A stretch of 64,000 nt of DNA from Pricia mediterranea (GTDB taxonomy: Bacteria; Bacteroidota; Bacteroidia; Flavobacteriales; Flavobacteriaceae), in the NCBI RefSeq assembly GCF_032248455.1, contig NZ_JAVTTP010000001.1, positions 496,001-560,000 of the forward strand, given 5' to 3'. Both the position numbers and the translations under genes were made by a program. The notes beneath the pieces were generated by a model that worked only from the letters and a program-made list of their open reading frames with translations, was not told the DNA's origin and searched no databases. Positions 16,277 through 25,948 of this stretch are shown piece by piece (position 1 is the first letter of the stretch; each line of letters opens with the position of its first letter).

Positions 16277-16583
16277 TTTCAGGATTGCAATTTAAGGAAA
16301 CAAGAGGGACTTACCGCTTTCAAAGTACCAAGCGGGAGCTCGGATTACGAATCTTTTAAAAACCTAACAAATATCATATTCTAAGCCAATATTTGTTCGG
16401 TATTTTACGCAAAATTAGCATCAAAATCATGTGCGGCACCCCTTAGATGATGTGATGCCAGGTTGTCAATACGCACAAATGCATATCTACACAGCACACA
16501 GTGGGTCAGATTATGGTTTACAGCATTAAAAACCGTATTCACGGCCTTTTGTCCAAATGATTATGTGACTCCCCTTCCTTATA
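16277..16583. other. Divergent spacer with one FNR-type site
   Basis: 307 bp between two divergent genes. It holds the palindrome at 16365-16376 and otherwise AT-rich sequence with no repeat or small gene that I can support. Confidence 0.5.
16365..16408 (+). promoter_or_regulatory. FNR-type site before the 610-residue protein gene
   Basis: TAACAAATATCA (16365-16376) matches the right half well and the left half less well. A -7-like TATTTTAC ends at 16408, giving 37.5 bp rather than 36.5. No matching -7 box is seen at the expected place on the minus strand, so I assign it to the plus-strand gene. Confidence 0.5.
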
Positions 16584-18416
16584 ATGAACAGTAAATCAAA
16601 AATCATGTTAAAAGCACATTCCTTCCATATCCCGGTAATGGGGATAGGATTTACCATTGACACTCCCTTAAAAGTTTCCCGGTTCGGAATCGACTCCGTT
16701 ATTTCCTTGGTAGACGACATCCTATTGGAAAAACTGCGTAAAATGTATTGCGATAAATTTGATATTCGCTATACCGAAATCACCGATAAGATGGAGGATT
16801 TCAGGGCGAAACGAATCACCTCGTACCTCAACCTGATCCAAGAGCTCTCTCAAAAGAAATTCGAGGAATTCAAAAATTCTACGAGCGAAACCGCGAACAC
16901 CATCAAAGGTTATTTCAATCGGCTGCCCAATACCTCAAGCTTTAAACAAGAGTTTCACCGGTTGACCCAGAATCGTTTTGATCTGGAAGAAATCAGGATT
17001 TGGGTCATGGAGAACATGCCCATGGGCAGTATCGACGTAAATATCATGACCAAGGTGGATAAGGACAATTACATCGGGAAAGAAAAACTTTCCACCGAAT
17101 TCAACGATGCCCATGCCGCGTTAAGGGGTTTTGCGAACAGTAGTCTAGCTTCGTCAGTTGTTCTCTCCGCTGGCATGAATCCGAGATTATACAGTTATAT
17201 AGAGCAGTTCGATGACTTCTATCCCGATACGGACGCATATCTTAAAAAGAAAATTGTTCTGAAAGTCAGCGATTACCGTTCCGCCCTGATTCAGGGTAAG
17301 TTCTTGGCCAAAAAAGGTATTTGGGTATCCGAGTACCGCATCGAATCCGGACTCAATTGCGGCGGACATGCCTTTGCGACCGATGGCTATCTGATGGGTC
17401 CGATTCTGGAGCAGTTCAAATCCAATAAAAAGGCATTGACCACCGAAGTGCACCAATTGATGATCGGAGCCCTGGAGAAAAAAGGACGCCCGGTTCCTAA
17501 AAGCCCTTTGCCCCTGACCATTTCGGCGCAAGGTGGAGTGGGAACTTCCGATGAACACAACTTTATCCGGAATTATTACGAAGTGGAGTCCGTGGGCTGG
17601 GGCACTCCATTTCTACTGGTTCCGGAAGCTTCCACGGTAGATAAGCGAACCTTGGACCAATTGACGGCCGCTAAGGAAGAAGACCTATACTTGAGCAATA
17701 TTTCGCCACTAGGCATCCCATTCCACAGTTTGAAAGGTAATACCAAGGATATGGAAAAAGAAAAGAACTTGGCCAAAGGGAGGCCCGGAAGTGCCTGTCC
17801 GAAAAAATTTGTCGCCTTGAACAAAGAGTACAAAGCGGAAGGCCTCTGTACCGCCTCTCGCCAGTACCAACACTTAAAAATATTGGAATTGGAAAAAGAG
17901 TCCGTTTCATCCGAGGAATACCAAAGACGATATGCCAAGATTACGGAAAAATCCTGTACCTGCGTCGGACTTGGCACTTCGGCACTCTTGGCATACGGAT
18001 TGGACACCAAGACCGAAGGGGAAGGCGTTTCGATCTGTCCCGGTCCGAATATGGCCTATTTTTCCAAAATTGCTTCCCTATCGGAAATGCAGGACCATAT
18101 CTACGGCAATGAGAACCTTATCTCCCGCAAAGACCGACCCCACATGTTCGTCAAGGAACTTTCGATTTATTTAAACTACCTGGAAGATCAAATTGAGGAG
18201 ACCCGGAGAACCATCACCAAAAAGCAAAAACAATATTTACTTAAATTCGCCACTAATCTGCGTGAAGGAATCGGATATTACGAGGAGCTGTTTACCAGTT
18301 CCGCTAAGGAGTTCGCGTTCTCCAAAGCGAAAATTCTATACGACTTTCTTTGCGGAAAAGATGCTTTGAAAGAATTGGTGAAAGCGATAGAAAAACTTGA
18401 ACCCGCCAAGGTATAA
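16584..18416 (+). CDS. Large conserved-looking protein with flavoenzyme-like barrel motifs and a Cys cluster, unknown function
   Basis: 610 residues, no signal peptide and no membrane helix. I do not recognise a characterised family. The N-terminal piece (KAHSFHIPVMGIGFTIDTPLK) and the segment SAQGGVGTSDEHNF with VGWGTPFLLVPEAS recall nitronate-monooxygenase or glutamate-synthase-like TIM barrels, including GLNCGGHAFATDGY (C259). A second part carries C405 (SACPKKF), C422 (GLCTAS), C458/C460 (SCTCVGLGTSALL) and C485 (ICPGPN), which could hold an Fe-S cluster. The C-terminal 90 residues are helical and charged. It lies 111 bp before nirK and has an FNR-type site, so it probably works in anaerobic nitrogen-oxide metabolism. 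M8 at 16605 is an alternative start. Confidence 0.7.
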   Translation: MNSKSKIMLKAHSFHIPVMGIGFTIDTPLKVSRFGIDSVISLVDDILLEKLRKMYCDKFDIRYTEITDKMEDFRAKRITSYLNLIQELSQKKFEEFKNSTSETANTIKGYFNRLPNTSSFKQEFHRLTQNRFDLEEIRIWVMENMPMGSIDVNIMTKVDKDNYIGKEKLSTEFNDAHAALRGFANSSLASSVVLSAGMNPRLYSYIEQFDDFYPDTDAYLKKKIVLKVSDYRSALIQGKFLAKKGIWVSEYRIESGLNCGGHAFATDGYLMGPILEQFKSNKKALTTEVHQLMIGALEKKGRPVPKSPLPLTISAQGGVGTSDEHNFIRNYYEVESVGWGTPFLLVPEASTVDKRTLDQLTAAKEEDLYLSNISPLGIPFHSLKGNTKDMEKEKNLAKGRPGSACPKKFVALNKEYKAEGLCTASRQYQHLKILELEKESVSSEEYQRRYAKITEKSCTCVGLGTSALLAYGLDTKTEGEGVSICPGPNMAYFSKIASLSEMQDHIYGNENLISRKDRPHMFVKELSIYLNYLEDQIEETRRTITKKQKQYLLKFATNLREGIGYYEELFTSSAKEFAFSKAKILYDFLCGKDALKELVKAIEKLEPAKV

Positions 18417-18427
18417 ACCCTACAATA

Positions 18428-18470
18428 TGAGTTTTATCATATTTTAGGATACTAGTCCACACTATCTTCG
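18428..18470 (+). promoter_or_regulatory. FNR-type promoter of nirK
   Basis: TGAGTTTTATCA (18428-18439) and -7 box TATCTTCG (18463-18470), centre-to-G 36.5 bp. The predicted leader is about 53 nt. Confidence 0.72.
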
Positions 18471-18526
18471 CATAAGTAAAAGATAAAAGGGTCTTTTTAT
18501 CTATAAATAACTAAAATCAAATTAAT

Positions 18527-19978
18527 ATGAAAGTCAATCAACCACAATCAGCAGTATTATTGCTCGTCACAGCATTCGTGCTGTTGTTTTCATCCTGTAA
18601 TAACGACGAAAACAAGGAAATCGCTAGTGCCGACATACCGGCCACAGTAGAAATGAAGGCTATTTTGACCTCCCCGCCCCATGTGCCCCCTCCAACCGGA
18701 AAAAGAAAGGCTAAAAAACTGATTGTCGATATGGAAATCCTCGAGCAGGAAGGCGAAATGACCAATGGGGTAAAATACATGTACTGGACGTTCGGTGGTA
18801 CGGTGCCCGGTAGTTTTATCCGAACCAAAATCGGAGATGAGGTGGAATTCCACCTTAAAAATCATCCGGATAATAAATTGCCCCACAACATTGACCTTCA
18901 TGCAGTTACAGGCCCCGGTGGGGGAGCGGAATCTTCTTTCGTGGCACCCGGGCGTGAAAAGGTGTTTTCCTTTAAAACATTGAATCCAGGACTTTATGTC
19001 TACCACTGTGCTACCGCACCGGTGGGTATGCATATTGCTAACGGCATGTACGGATTGATTTTGGTAGAACCCGAAGAGGGGTTGCCCGATGTCGATAAGG
19101 AATATTACGTGATGCAAGGCGATTTTTATACCAAGGGCAATTACGGAGATCGTGGCCTACAGCCTTTCGATATGCAAAAGGCAGTAGATGAAGATGCCGA
19201 TTACGTAGTTTTCAATGGGAAGGTAGGGGCCATGACCGGCGACAATGCCATTACGGCAAACGTAGGCGAAACCGTTCGTTTGTATGTAGGCAACGGCGGC
19301 CCGAACCTGGTATCATCTTTTCATGTGATAGGCGAAATTTTTGATAAGGTACGGGTCGAAGGCGGTGATATGGTCAATGAAAATATACAGACTACCCTAA
19401 TTCCCGCCGGGGGTGCGGCCATCGTGGAGTTCAAGGTCGATGTACCCGGAAGCTTAATATTAGTGGACCACTCCATCTTTAGGGCCTTCAACAAAGGTGC
19501 CCTGGCCATGCTAAATGTAAGTGGTGAAGAAAATAAGACGATCTATTCCGGCGAAATAGAAGAAGGTATCTATTTGCCCGAAGGCGGTGGCATACAACAA
19601 ATGCCGCTCCGCGATGGCATGGAAGGAGGCGAAATTCCTGCAAAATCTATGGCCGAAAAAATGGAATTCGGAAAGCAGACCTATATGCAGACCTGTTTCG
19701 CTTGCCATCAGGCAGAAGGACAGGGCATACCGAACGCCTTTCCCCCATTGGCAGAATCGGATTATCTGAACGCAGACGTAAACCGCTCGATCGATATCGT
19801 CTTGCATGGCTTAACAGGTGAAATAACGGTCAACGGAGAAAAATACAACAGTATAATGACCGCTCAGACGCTATCCGACGAAGAGGTCGCCAATGTGCTT
19901 ACCTATGTGTACAACAGCTGGGGAAATTCTAAAAAAGAAGTAACCCCGGCAATGGTAAAATCCGTTCGCGCTAAGTAA
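18527..19978 (+). CDS. nirK: Copper nitrite reductase with C-terminal cytochrome c domain, lipoprotein
   Basis: 483 residues. The lipobox LLFSSC puts the lipidated Cys at 24. The two cupredoxin domains carry type-1 copper ligands H120, C161, H169 and M174, type-2 ligands H125, H160 and H315, and catalytic D123 and H266. A cytochrome c domain follows with haem motif CFACH (390-394). The enzyme reduces nitrite to NO in the periplasm. The fused haem domain can feed electrons directly to the type-1 copper, so no separate azurin is needed. It is followed at 12 bp by a NirV-like gene. All catalytic residues are intact. Confidence 0.96.
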   Translation: MKVNQPQSAVLLLVTAFVLLFSSCNNDENKEIASADIPATVEMKAILTSPPHVPPPTGKRKAKKLIVDMEILEQEGEMTNGVKYMYWTFGGTVPGSFIRTKIGDEVEFHLKNHPDNKLPHNIDLHAVTGPGGGAESSFVAPGREKVFSFKTLNPGLYVYHCATAPVGMHIANGMYGLILVEPEEGLPDVDKEYYVMQGDFYTKGNYGDRGLQPFDMQKAVDEDADYVVFNGKVGAMTGDNAITANVGETVRLYVGNGGPNLVSSFHVIGEIFDKVRVEGGDMVNENIQTTLIPAGGAAIVEFKVDVPGSLILVDHSIFRAFNKGALAMLNVSGEENKTIYSGEIEEGIYLPEGGGIQQMPLRDGMEGGEIPAKSMAEKMEFGKQTYMQTCFACHQAEGQGIPNAFPPLAESDYLNADVNRSIDIVLHGLTGEITVNGEKYNSIMTAQTLSDEEVANVLTYVYNSWGNSKKEVTPAMVKSVRAK

Positions 19979-19990
19979 TCCACGAAAGCT

Positions 19991-20767
19991 ATGCATTCCA
20001 TTTTAAAAAATGTTTTCGTATTGGTAAGTTTCGCTGCCATCCATACCATCACTGCGCAAGACGATATGGTGCATATCAAAGGGGGAACCTACACTCCCTT
20101 ATACGGGGTAGATTCCACGGCCGTTACAATAGACGATTTTTCCATGGATGTCTATCCCGTTACCAACGCAGACTATTTGGAATTTCTTAGGAAATTTCCG
20201 GCTTGGCAAAAAAGTAAGATAATACCCCTGTTCGCCGACGGCAGTTATTTGGCCGATTGGGAGAACGACCTCTCCTATGGAAACCAGCTTTCGGCCGATG
20301 CACCCGTTACCAACGTTTCGTGGTTCGCCGCAAAAAAATACTGTGAATGTCAAGGAAAAAGGCTGCCCACCATCGATGAATGGGAGTTTGCGGCAATGGC
20401 CGATGAAAAGACCGCCGACGCCAGAAAGAAAGAAACCTACAACCAAAAAATATTGGATTGGTACGAAGCTCCCAAAACCTTTAATAATGAGATAGGGTCA
20501 ACCTTCAAAAACTATTGGGGTATTTATGACCTGCACGGCTTGGTCTGGGAGTGGACAATGGACTTTAATTCCGTTTTAATCTCTGGAGAATCAAGAAAAG
20601 ATGTGGATAAAGACAGTAATCTGTTCTGCGGAAGCGCCGCCGTCGGCGCATCAGATCTCATGAACTATGCCGCCTTTATGCGTTATGCCTTTCGGGGAAG
20701 TATGAAGGCCAAGTATTCCGTAAAGAACCTAGGCTTTCGTTGCGCAATGGACGTTCCTAAAATTTAG
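19991..20767 (+). CDS. nirV: NirV-like formylglycine-generating-enzyme-fold protein
   Basis: 258 residues with a signal peptide (cleavage near TITAQ). The SUMF1/FGE fold is recognisable by MVHIKGGTYTPLYG, the VSWFAAKKYCECQGKRLPTIDEWEFAAMA motif, LHGLVWEWTMDF and the terminal NLGFRCAMD. Proteins of this kind follow nirK in many denitrifiers and are called NirV; they are thought to help nitrite reductase maturation but their reaction is unknown. It lies 12 bp after nirK and is surely cotranscribed. Whether it keeps the Cys pair needed for formylglycine formation is unclear, so catalysis should not be assumed. Confidence 0.85.
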   Translation: MHSILKNVFVLVSFAAIHTITAQDDMVHIKGGTYTPLYGVDSTAVTIDDFSMDVYPVTNADYLEFLRKFPAWQKSKIIPLFADGSYLADWENDLSYGNQLSADAPVTNVSWFAAKKYCECQGKRLPTIDEWEFAAMADEKTADARKKETYNQKILDWYEAPKTFNNEIGSTFKNYWGIYDLHGLVWEWTMDFNSVLISGESRKDVDKDSNLFCGSAAVGASDLMNYAAFMRYAFRGSMKAKYSVKNLGFRCAMDVPKI

Positions 20768-20913
20768 AGGATTCCCTGCCTGCTTCCAGGCACAGTTAAG
20801 AAAATAGCAAAGTACTACCTCGATCCCGGCATCCGTGGTATCAAATTCCAAAAAATGGAAAATACGATGCGAGCATCCGGGAATTGGGCCCAACGGATTA
20901 AAAACTACCAAGC

Positions 20914-21618
20914 ATGAAAAAATTAGCCTACATCTTGTCCCTGTTTATCTCTATTACAAGCCTTACGTCTTGCCATCCAAAAAAGAAAGGGGATCTGGCA
21001 ATGATGGAATACCAATGTCCCATGAAATGTTTGGGGGACGAGACTTTCGACGAACCTGGAAGTTGTGAAGTCTGCAAAATGGACCTGCAAGCCCTGGGAT
21101 CCAAAATTAAGGAAACCGATGAGATTTCGGACCTCTCCATCTACAACCTGCCCTCGCAATGGAAAACCCAGCACAATACCGAACTCGAGCTAAAGGATCT
21201 AAAGGGCAATGTGGTCGTCATGGTGATGATCTATACCACTTGTCAATCGGCATGCCCCAGATTGGTGGCCGATATGCGAGGCATCGAAGCAAAGATACCC
21301 GCAGACCAAAAAAATAAGGTGAAACTGGTGATGGTGAGCATAGACCCTAAGACCGATACGCCAGCACGGCTTAAAGAGTTTTCCGTAGAAAATGAAATGG
21401 AAACGGACCAATGGGTATTTCTAACGGGTTCGGAATCGGATACCCGTGAGTTTGCCGCGGTTCTCGCCGTAAACTACAAACAAATCTCGCCGATGGACTT
21501 TTCCCATTCCAATATCATCAGCGTCTTTGACCAACAAGGCGAACTGGTACACCAAAAAGAAGGGCTGGGTGTAAATCATGAAGCGACCGTTTCAAAAATT
21601 TTAGAAATGGCGGATTAG
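20914..21618 (+). CDS. SCO1/SenC family protein with N-terminal metal-binding domain, lipoprotein
   Basis: 234 residues. Lipobox TSC at about 18-20. Residues 33-60 (YQCPMKCLGDETFDEPGSCEVCKMDL) form a heavy-metal-binding domain like those fused to copper efflux proteins. The thioredoxin fold follows with the SCO copper motif TCQSACP and the distal His in DFSHSN. SCO proteins deliver copper or reduce thiols for CuA-type centres. Here the likely client is NirK or NosZ, since it is cotranscribed or nearly so with nirK-nirV. Confidence 0.88.
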   Translation: MKKLAYILSLFISITSLTSCHPKKKGDLAMMEYQCPMKCLGDETFDEPGSCEVCKMDLQALGSKIKETDEISDLSIYNLPSQWKTQHNTELELKDLKGNVVVMVMIYTTCQSACPRLVADMRGIEAKIPADQKNKVKLVMVSIDPKTDTPARLKEFSVENEMETDQWVFLTGSESDTREFAAVLAVNYKQISPMDFSHSNIISVFDQQGELVHQKEGLGVNHEATVSKILEMAD

Positions 21619-21735
21619 GTCATCCTATTTCGTATCCGAAAATAATAATTCAAACTTTTTGTTAACTTTTTATTGTTGATAAATTATTATAGTGTTGATT
21701 ATCAGGGTATTTAAGATGTTTTGATGTGCACTTTA

Positions 21736-21779
21736 TGATTTTTGTCATAAAACAGTTCGTATATTTTTGTCTAATTTTA
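21736..21779 (+). promoter_or_regulatory. FNR-type promoter of nrdJ
   Basis: Palindrome TGATTTTTGTCA (21736-21747). The -7-like TAATTTTA ends at 21779 (37.5 bp). A perfect TAnnTTTG, TATTTTTG at 21762-21769, is also present but only 27.5 bp away. The exact start site is therefore uncertain. Confidence 0.6.
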
Positions 21780-21813
21780 GCCTAAGATTAGCAACGTGCC
21801 TACCCTCAAAAAC

Positions 21814-24375
21814 ATGTCTAAAATGCAAACGATCCAATTCCCCGCGCCCACTACGACCTACACTCAAGAAGAAGCTTTTGAAGCCGCCCTGACCTACTTT
21901 AAAGGTGACGACCTGGCCGCCCGTGTTTGGGTCAATAAATACGCACTTAAAGATTCCGATGGAAACATCTATGAACGGAACCCCGATGATATGCATCGGA
22001 GAATCGCTCGTGAAATTGCGCGAATTGAGGCCAAATATCCAAATCCGATGGACGAGGAAGAGGTCTTCGCCCTGATCAAAAACTTTAAATATATCGTACC
22101 ACAGGGCAGTCCCATGGCGGGCATCGGCAATCCATTCCAAATCGCCTCACTATCAAACTGCTTTGTAGTAGGTACCGACGGCAAATCGGATTCCTACGGG
22201 GGAATAATGAAAATCGATCAAGAACAGGTACAATTGATGAAGCGCCGGGGCGGGGTGGGGCACGACCTATCGCACATCCGACCCAAGGGATCACCGGTCA
22301 AGAACTCTGCACTGACCTCGACGGGCCTTGTACCTTTTATGGAACGGTATTCGAATTCTACCCGCGAAGTGGCCCAAGATGGCCGTCGGGGCGCGTTGAT
22401 GCTATCCGTTTCGATCAACCATCCCGATGCCGAGGATTTCATCGATGCCAAAATGGAACAGGGCAAGGTAACGGGCGCCAATGTTTCCGTACGGATGGAC
22501 GACGACTTTATGAAAGCTGTTGAAACGGACGGCAACTACATTCAAAAATTTCCCATCCACAGTACCAAACCCAAGTACAAAAAAGAAATTAAAGCCGGCA
22601 AACTATGGGAAAAAATAGTCCATAACGCCTGGAAATCCGCCGAACCCGGAATCTTGTTTTGGGATACGATCATCAACGAATCGGTACCGGATTGTTATGC
22701 CGACCAAGGCTATAAGACGGTATCCACCAACCCTTGCGGGGAAATCCCCCTTTGCCCCTACGATTCGTGCCGTTTGTTGGCCATCAATCTTTTAAGTTAC
22801 GTAGAGGATCCATTTACCGAAAAGGCATCCTTTAATTTTCCACTTTTTAAAAAACACGTGGCAGCTGCGCAGCGCATTATGGACGATATCATCGATCTAG
22901 AGCTTGAAAAAGTAGATGCCATCCTAAAGAAAATCGACGATGACCCCGAACTGGAAGAAACCAAAATGGTGGAATACATGCTCTGGCAGAACATCAGGAA
23001 AAAGGCCAAAGAAGGGCGACGTACGGGAATCGGGATCACTGCGGAAGGTGATATGTTAGCAGCCCTTGGGTTACGCTACGGCAGTGAAAAAGCCAATGAA
23101 TTTTCCGTTGAAGTACATAAGACCATTGCGCTGGAAGCCTATCGCGCATCGGTATATACGGCACGCGACCGAGGGGCCTTCGAACTGTTCGACGCAGAAC
23201 GTGAAAAAAACAACCCTTTTATCCTCCGCTTAAAGGATGCCGATGAAAAATTGTACTACGACATGCTCGAATATGGACGGCGGAATATCGCCCTTTTGAC
23301 CATAGCCCCGACCGGCACCACGAGCCTGATGACCCAGACCACCTCGGGCATTGAACCGGTGTTTCTCCCAGTTTACAAGCGAAGAAGAAAAGTGAATCCC
23401 AATGACAAAGAAGTACGGGTCGATTTTGTTGACGAAGTGGGCGACTCTTGGGAAGAGTACTTGGTATTCCACCACCAATTCAAAGCTTGGATGCTCACTA
23501 AAGGTTACGACACCGATAAAAAGTATACCCAAGACGAGATCAACGCTATTATTAAAGAATCGCCCTATTACAAAGCTACTTCGAATGATGTGGATTGGCT
23601 GAGCAAGGTCCGGTTGCAAGGGGCGGTACAGAAGTGGGTGGACCACTCTATCAGCGTTACCATCAACCTGCCCAACGATGTACCTGAAGCCTTGGTAGGC
23701 CAGCTGTACGTGGAGGCTTGGAAAGCGGGATGCAAAGGCGTGACCGTCTACCGTGACGGGTCTCGGTCAGGCGTCCTATTATCCAACGATGACAAAAAAG
23801 AAGAGGGCAGAGATACCCTGACGTCGTTCCCCACCAAGCGCCCGCAGATCTTAGAGGCCGATGTGGTACGTTTTCAGAACAACAAGGAAAAATGGATTGC
23901 GTTCATCGGACTTATTGACGATAAAGCTTACGAAATCTTTACCGGATTGGCCGATGATGAAGACGGTATTTTAATACCCCGTTGGGTGGACAAGGGATTG
24001 ATCATTAAAAACCGAAATGAGGACGGGTCTTCCCGATACGATTTTCAGTACAAGAACAAGAGAGGCTATAAGACCACTATCGAAGGCCTATCCCATAAAT
24101 TCGATCCCGAATATTGGAATTATGCCAAGCTGATATCCAGTACCCTTCGCCACGGCATGCCCATCGAGAAAATCGTCGATCTTATTGGTAGCCTACAACT
24201 TGACAGCGAGCAGATAAACACTTGGAAAAACGGGGTGGCCCGGGCATTGAAAAGATATGTAGCCGATGGTGCCATAGCAAAAGGACAGCAATGTAGCAAC
24301 TGCAACTCGACCAACCTGATCTATCAGGAAGGATGTTTGACCTGCACCGATTGTGGGTCTTCGAAATGTGGATAA
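21814..24375 (+). CDS. nrdJ: Adenosylcobalamin-dependent (class II) ribonucleotide reductase
   Basis: About 853 residues. The class II pattern is clear: GGVGHDLSHIRPKGSPV, NPCGEIPLCPYDSC in the active site, APTGTTSLMTQTTSGIEPVF near 500, and a C-terminal zinc-ribbon-like tail CSNCNST ... CLTCTDCGSSKCG that supplies redox thiols. The enzyme makes deoxynucleotides without oxygen using vitamin B12. A GTG at 21796 is open in frame; I choose the ATG at 21814, with 21823 also possible. An FNR-type site precedes it. I see no cobalamin riboswitch in the leader, which would be short. Confidence 0.93.
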   Translation: MSKMQTIQFPAPTTTYTQEEAFEAALTYFKGDDLAARVWVNKYALKDSDGNIYERNPDDMHRRIAREIARIEAKYPNPMDEEEVFALIKNFKYIVPQGSPMAGIGNPFQIASLSNCFVVGTDGKSDSYGGIMKIDQEQVQLMKRRGGVGHDLSHIRPKGSPVKNSALTSTGLVPFMERYSNSTREVAQDGRRGALMLSVSINHPDAEDFIDAKMEQGKVTGANVSVRMDDDFMKAVETDGNYIQKFPIHSTKPKYKKEIKAGKLWEKIVHNAWKSAEPGILFWDTIINESVPDCYADQGYKTVSTNPCGEIPLCPYDSCRLLAINLLSYVEDPFTEKASFNFPLFKKHVAAAQRIMDDIIDLELEKVDAILKKIDDDPELEETKMVEYMLWQNIRKKAKEGRRTGIGITAEGDMLAALGLRYGSEKANEFSVEVHKTIALEAYRASVYTARDRGAFELFDAEREKNNPFILRLKDADEKLYYDMLEYGRRNIALLTIAPTGTTSLMTQTTSGIEPVFLPVYKRRRKVNPNDKEVRVDFVDEVGDSWEEYLVFHHQFKAWMLTKGYDTDKKYTQDEINAIIKESPYYKATSNDVDWLSKVRLQGAVQKWVDHSISVTINLPNDVPEALVGQLYVEAWKAGCKGVTVYRDGSRSGVLLSNDDKKEEGRDTLTSFPTKRPQILEADVVRFQNNKEKWIAFIGLIDDKAYEIFTGLADDEDGILIPRWVDKGLIIKNRNEDGSSRYDFQYKNKRGYKTTIEGLSHKFDPEYWNYAKLISSTLRHGMPIEKIVDLIGSLQLDSEQINTWKNGVARALKRYVADGAIAKGQQCSNCNSTNLIYQEGCLTCTDCGSSKCG

Positions 24376-24462
24376 TGCCGACACCTGACCGTAAGGAAGA
24401 ACGAACGAGTGGTGGATTTCGAATAAAAGACCTAGACGGAGGTGGTTCACCTTAAGGTTTGT

Positions 24463-25245
24463 CTAAAAATCCTTTTTCTTGGAGACAGCGACCAACCGCC
24501 ATATGGGCACGACCGTCCACAATACCAACATGAGCATTGAGACCAGAAAGCCTTGGTTCGTACCGAAAAATTGTTTGAAGACCGCTCCGGTATATCCTAA
24601 AAGCGCGGAAATATCCAATTTTAACAGGATGAGCGTACGGGAAAGGTCGATGGGATTGAACATGGTGGCCACCAATGAAAACGTATCCAACGGATATTTC
24701 TCGAATATAATCAGCGACATCAGAAAGAGTCCGTCGTAAATCACCGCCAAAAATAGCCACACCAATACGGCGTACCCAAATCCCTTGATCTTGTTTTCGT
24801 TCGAGAGGGCAATATTGAAACTTAAGGCGGTAAAGATAAGGGTCAAGAAAGCGCCCGTGACCAGCAATAACGAAAAATCGAAGATGGCGTCGCTGCGGAA
24901 GAGTCCATATACCACGAAAGGAATCCCTAGACCCAGTACAAGGCTCAGACTCAACGAACCCGCCACCCCTAGGTACTGTCCGAAAAAGATGGAAGACCTC
25001 TTAACGGGCTGGGCCAGTAAAAGTTCGGTAAATTCCTTTGAGTTATAAAAGTACATCACCCCAAAAATGGTCCCGATCAGCGGCACCAATACGATAATGA
25101 CATTCATCAGCGTGATGACGGCCTTCGAGACATCGTTGTTCAAGAACAACAGTACAAAGCCCAGCGCCAAGTAGAACAGAAAATAGACGTAGCTCCATCG
25201 GCTACGGATAAGGTCGTAAAAGCTGTATTTAAGTATCTTAAGCAT
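24463..25245 (-). CDS. nosY: ABC transporter permease NosY
   Basis: 260 residues with six helices, starting MLKILKYSFYDLIRSRWSYVYFLFY, and typical of the NosY/ABC-2 permease group (SKEFTELLLAQPVKRSSIFFGQYLG). NosDFY works in maturation of the CuZ centre of nitrous oxide reductase by supplying sulfur to the periplasm. It overlaps nosF by 8 bp, confirming the operon order nosD-nosF-nosY. Confidence 0.9.
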   Translation of the reverse strand: MLKILKYSFYDLIRSRWSYVYFLFYLALGFVLLFLNNDVSKAVITLMNVIIVLVPLIGTIFGVMYFYNSKEFTELLLAQPVKRSSIFFGQYLGVAGSLSLSLVLGLGIPFVVYGLFRSDAIFDFSLLLVTGAFLTLIFTALSFNIALSNENKIKGFGYAVLVWLFLAVIYDGLFLMSLIIFEKYPLDTFSLVATMFNPIDLSRTLILLKLDISALLGYTGAVFKQFFGTNQGFLVSMLMLVLWTVVPIWRLVAVSKKKDF

Positions 25246-25948
25246 GGGCCGGGGGCGTTGCTATGGCCGCAATGGCCTGTTCTACGGTTTTTTGGCCCGT
25301 TTGCTCCTTGAGGGCGGGCACACTCCCCTTAAAGTAAATTTTGCCTTCCAAAAGATATACGATCTCGTCGGCGATCTCCTCTACAAACTGCATGATGTGC
25401 GAAGTTACCAAAATCGTTTTTCCTTTGTTCTTTTCCGCTTCGATCAGCTTCTTTAGGCGAATCAAGGCCATGGGGTCCAGACCGGTGGTAGGCTCATCGA
25501 GAATGATCAAGGGGTTATCGAACATAAAGGTAAGCACGATATTCACCTTTTGTTTGGTGCCACCCGAAAGTGTCGCCAATTTTTTATCCAAGAAGGGTTC
25601 GAGCCCGAAATGACGTACCAATTGTTGTTCGTCACTCGGATTTTGCCGGAGGTCTTTAATCATTCGAATCAGCTCCTCTACCTTTAGATTACCGGGAAAA
25701 TTGGCAATCTGGGGTAAATAGCTGATATCTTCGCGATATTTCCATTTATTTTTGATGGATCTGCCATCGATTGAAATGTCGCCCTCATTGGGCACCACCA
25801 TCCCCAAAATACTTTTGATCAAAGTAGTCTTGCCCGAGCCATTGGGACCCAGTACGGCGAAAATCCCTCCGCTTTCAATTTGGAGGTCAAGGCCAATAAG
25901 GACTTCGTTCTTGCCGAATTTTTTATACAGGGATTCTATATTAATCAT
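25238..25948 (-). CDS. nosF: ABC transporter ATPase NosF
   Basis: 236 residues. Walker A GPNGSGKTTL, Q-loop YLPQ, signature LSGGTKQKVNIVL, Walker B LIILDEPTTGLDP and switch His in VTSHIMQF are all present. It powers NosY in copper/sulfur centre assembly of NosZ. The stop overlaps the start of nosY. A 222-bp low-complexity spacer separates it from nosD. Confidence 0.93.
   Translation of the reverse strand: MINIESLYKKFGKNEVLIGLDLQIESGGIFAVLGPNGSGKTTLIKSILGMVVPNEGDISIDGRSIKNKWKYREDISYLPQIANFPGNLKVEELIRMIKDLRQNPSDEQQLVRHFGLEPFLDKKLATLSGGTKQKVNIVLTFMFDNPLIILDEPTTGLDPMALIRLKKLIEAEKNKGKTILVTSHIMQFVEEIADEIVYLLEGKIYFKGSVPALKEQTGQKTVEQAIAAIATPPAHA

Noticed and set aside
20777-20792. TGCCTG-CTTC-CAGGCA hairpin after the NirV-like gene as a terminator
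   Set aside because: A 6-bp stem with no T-run and a same-strand gene downstream; too weak to call.
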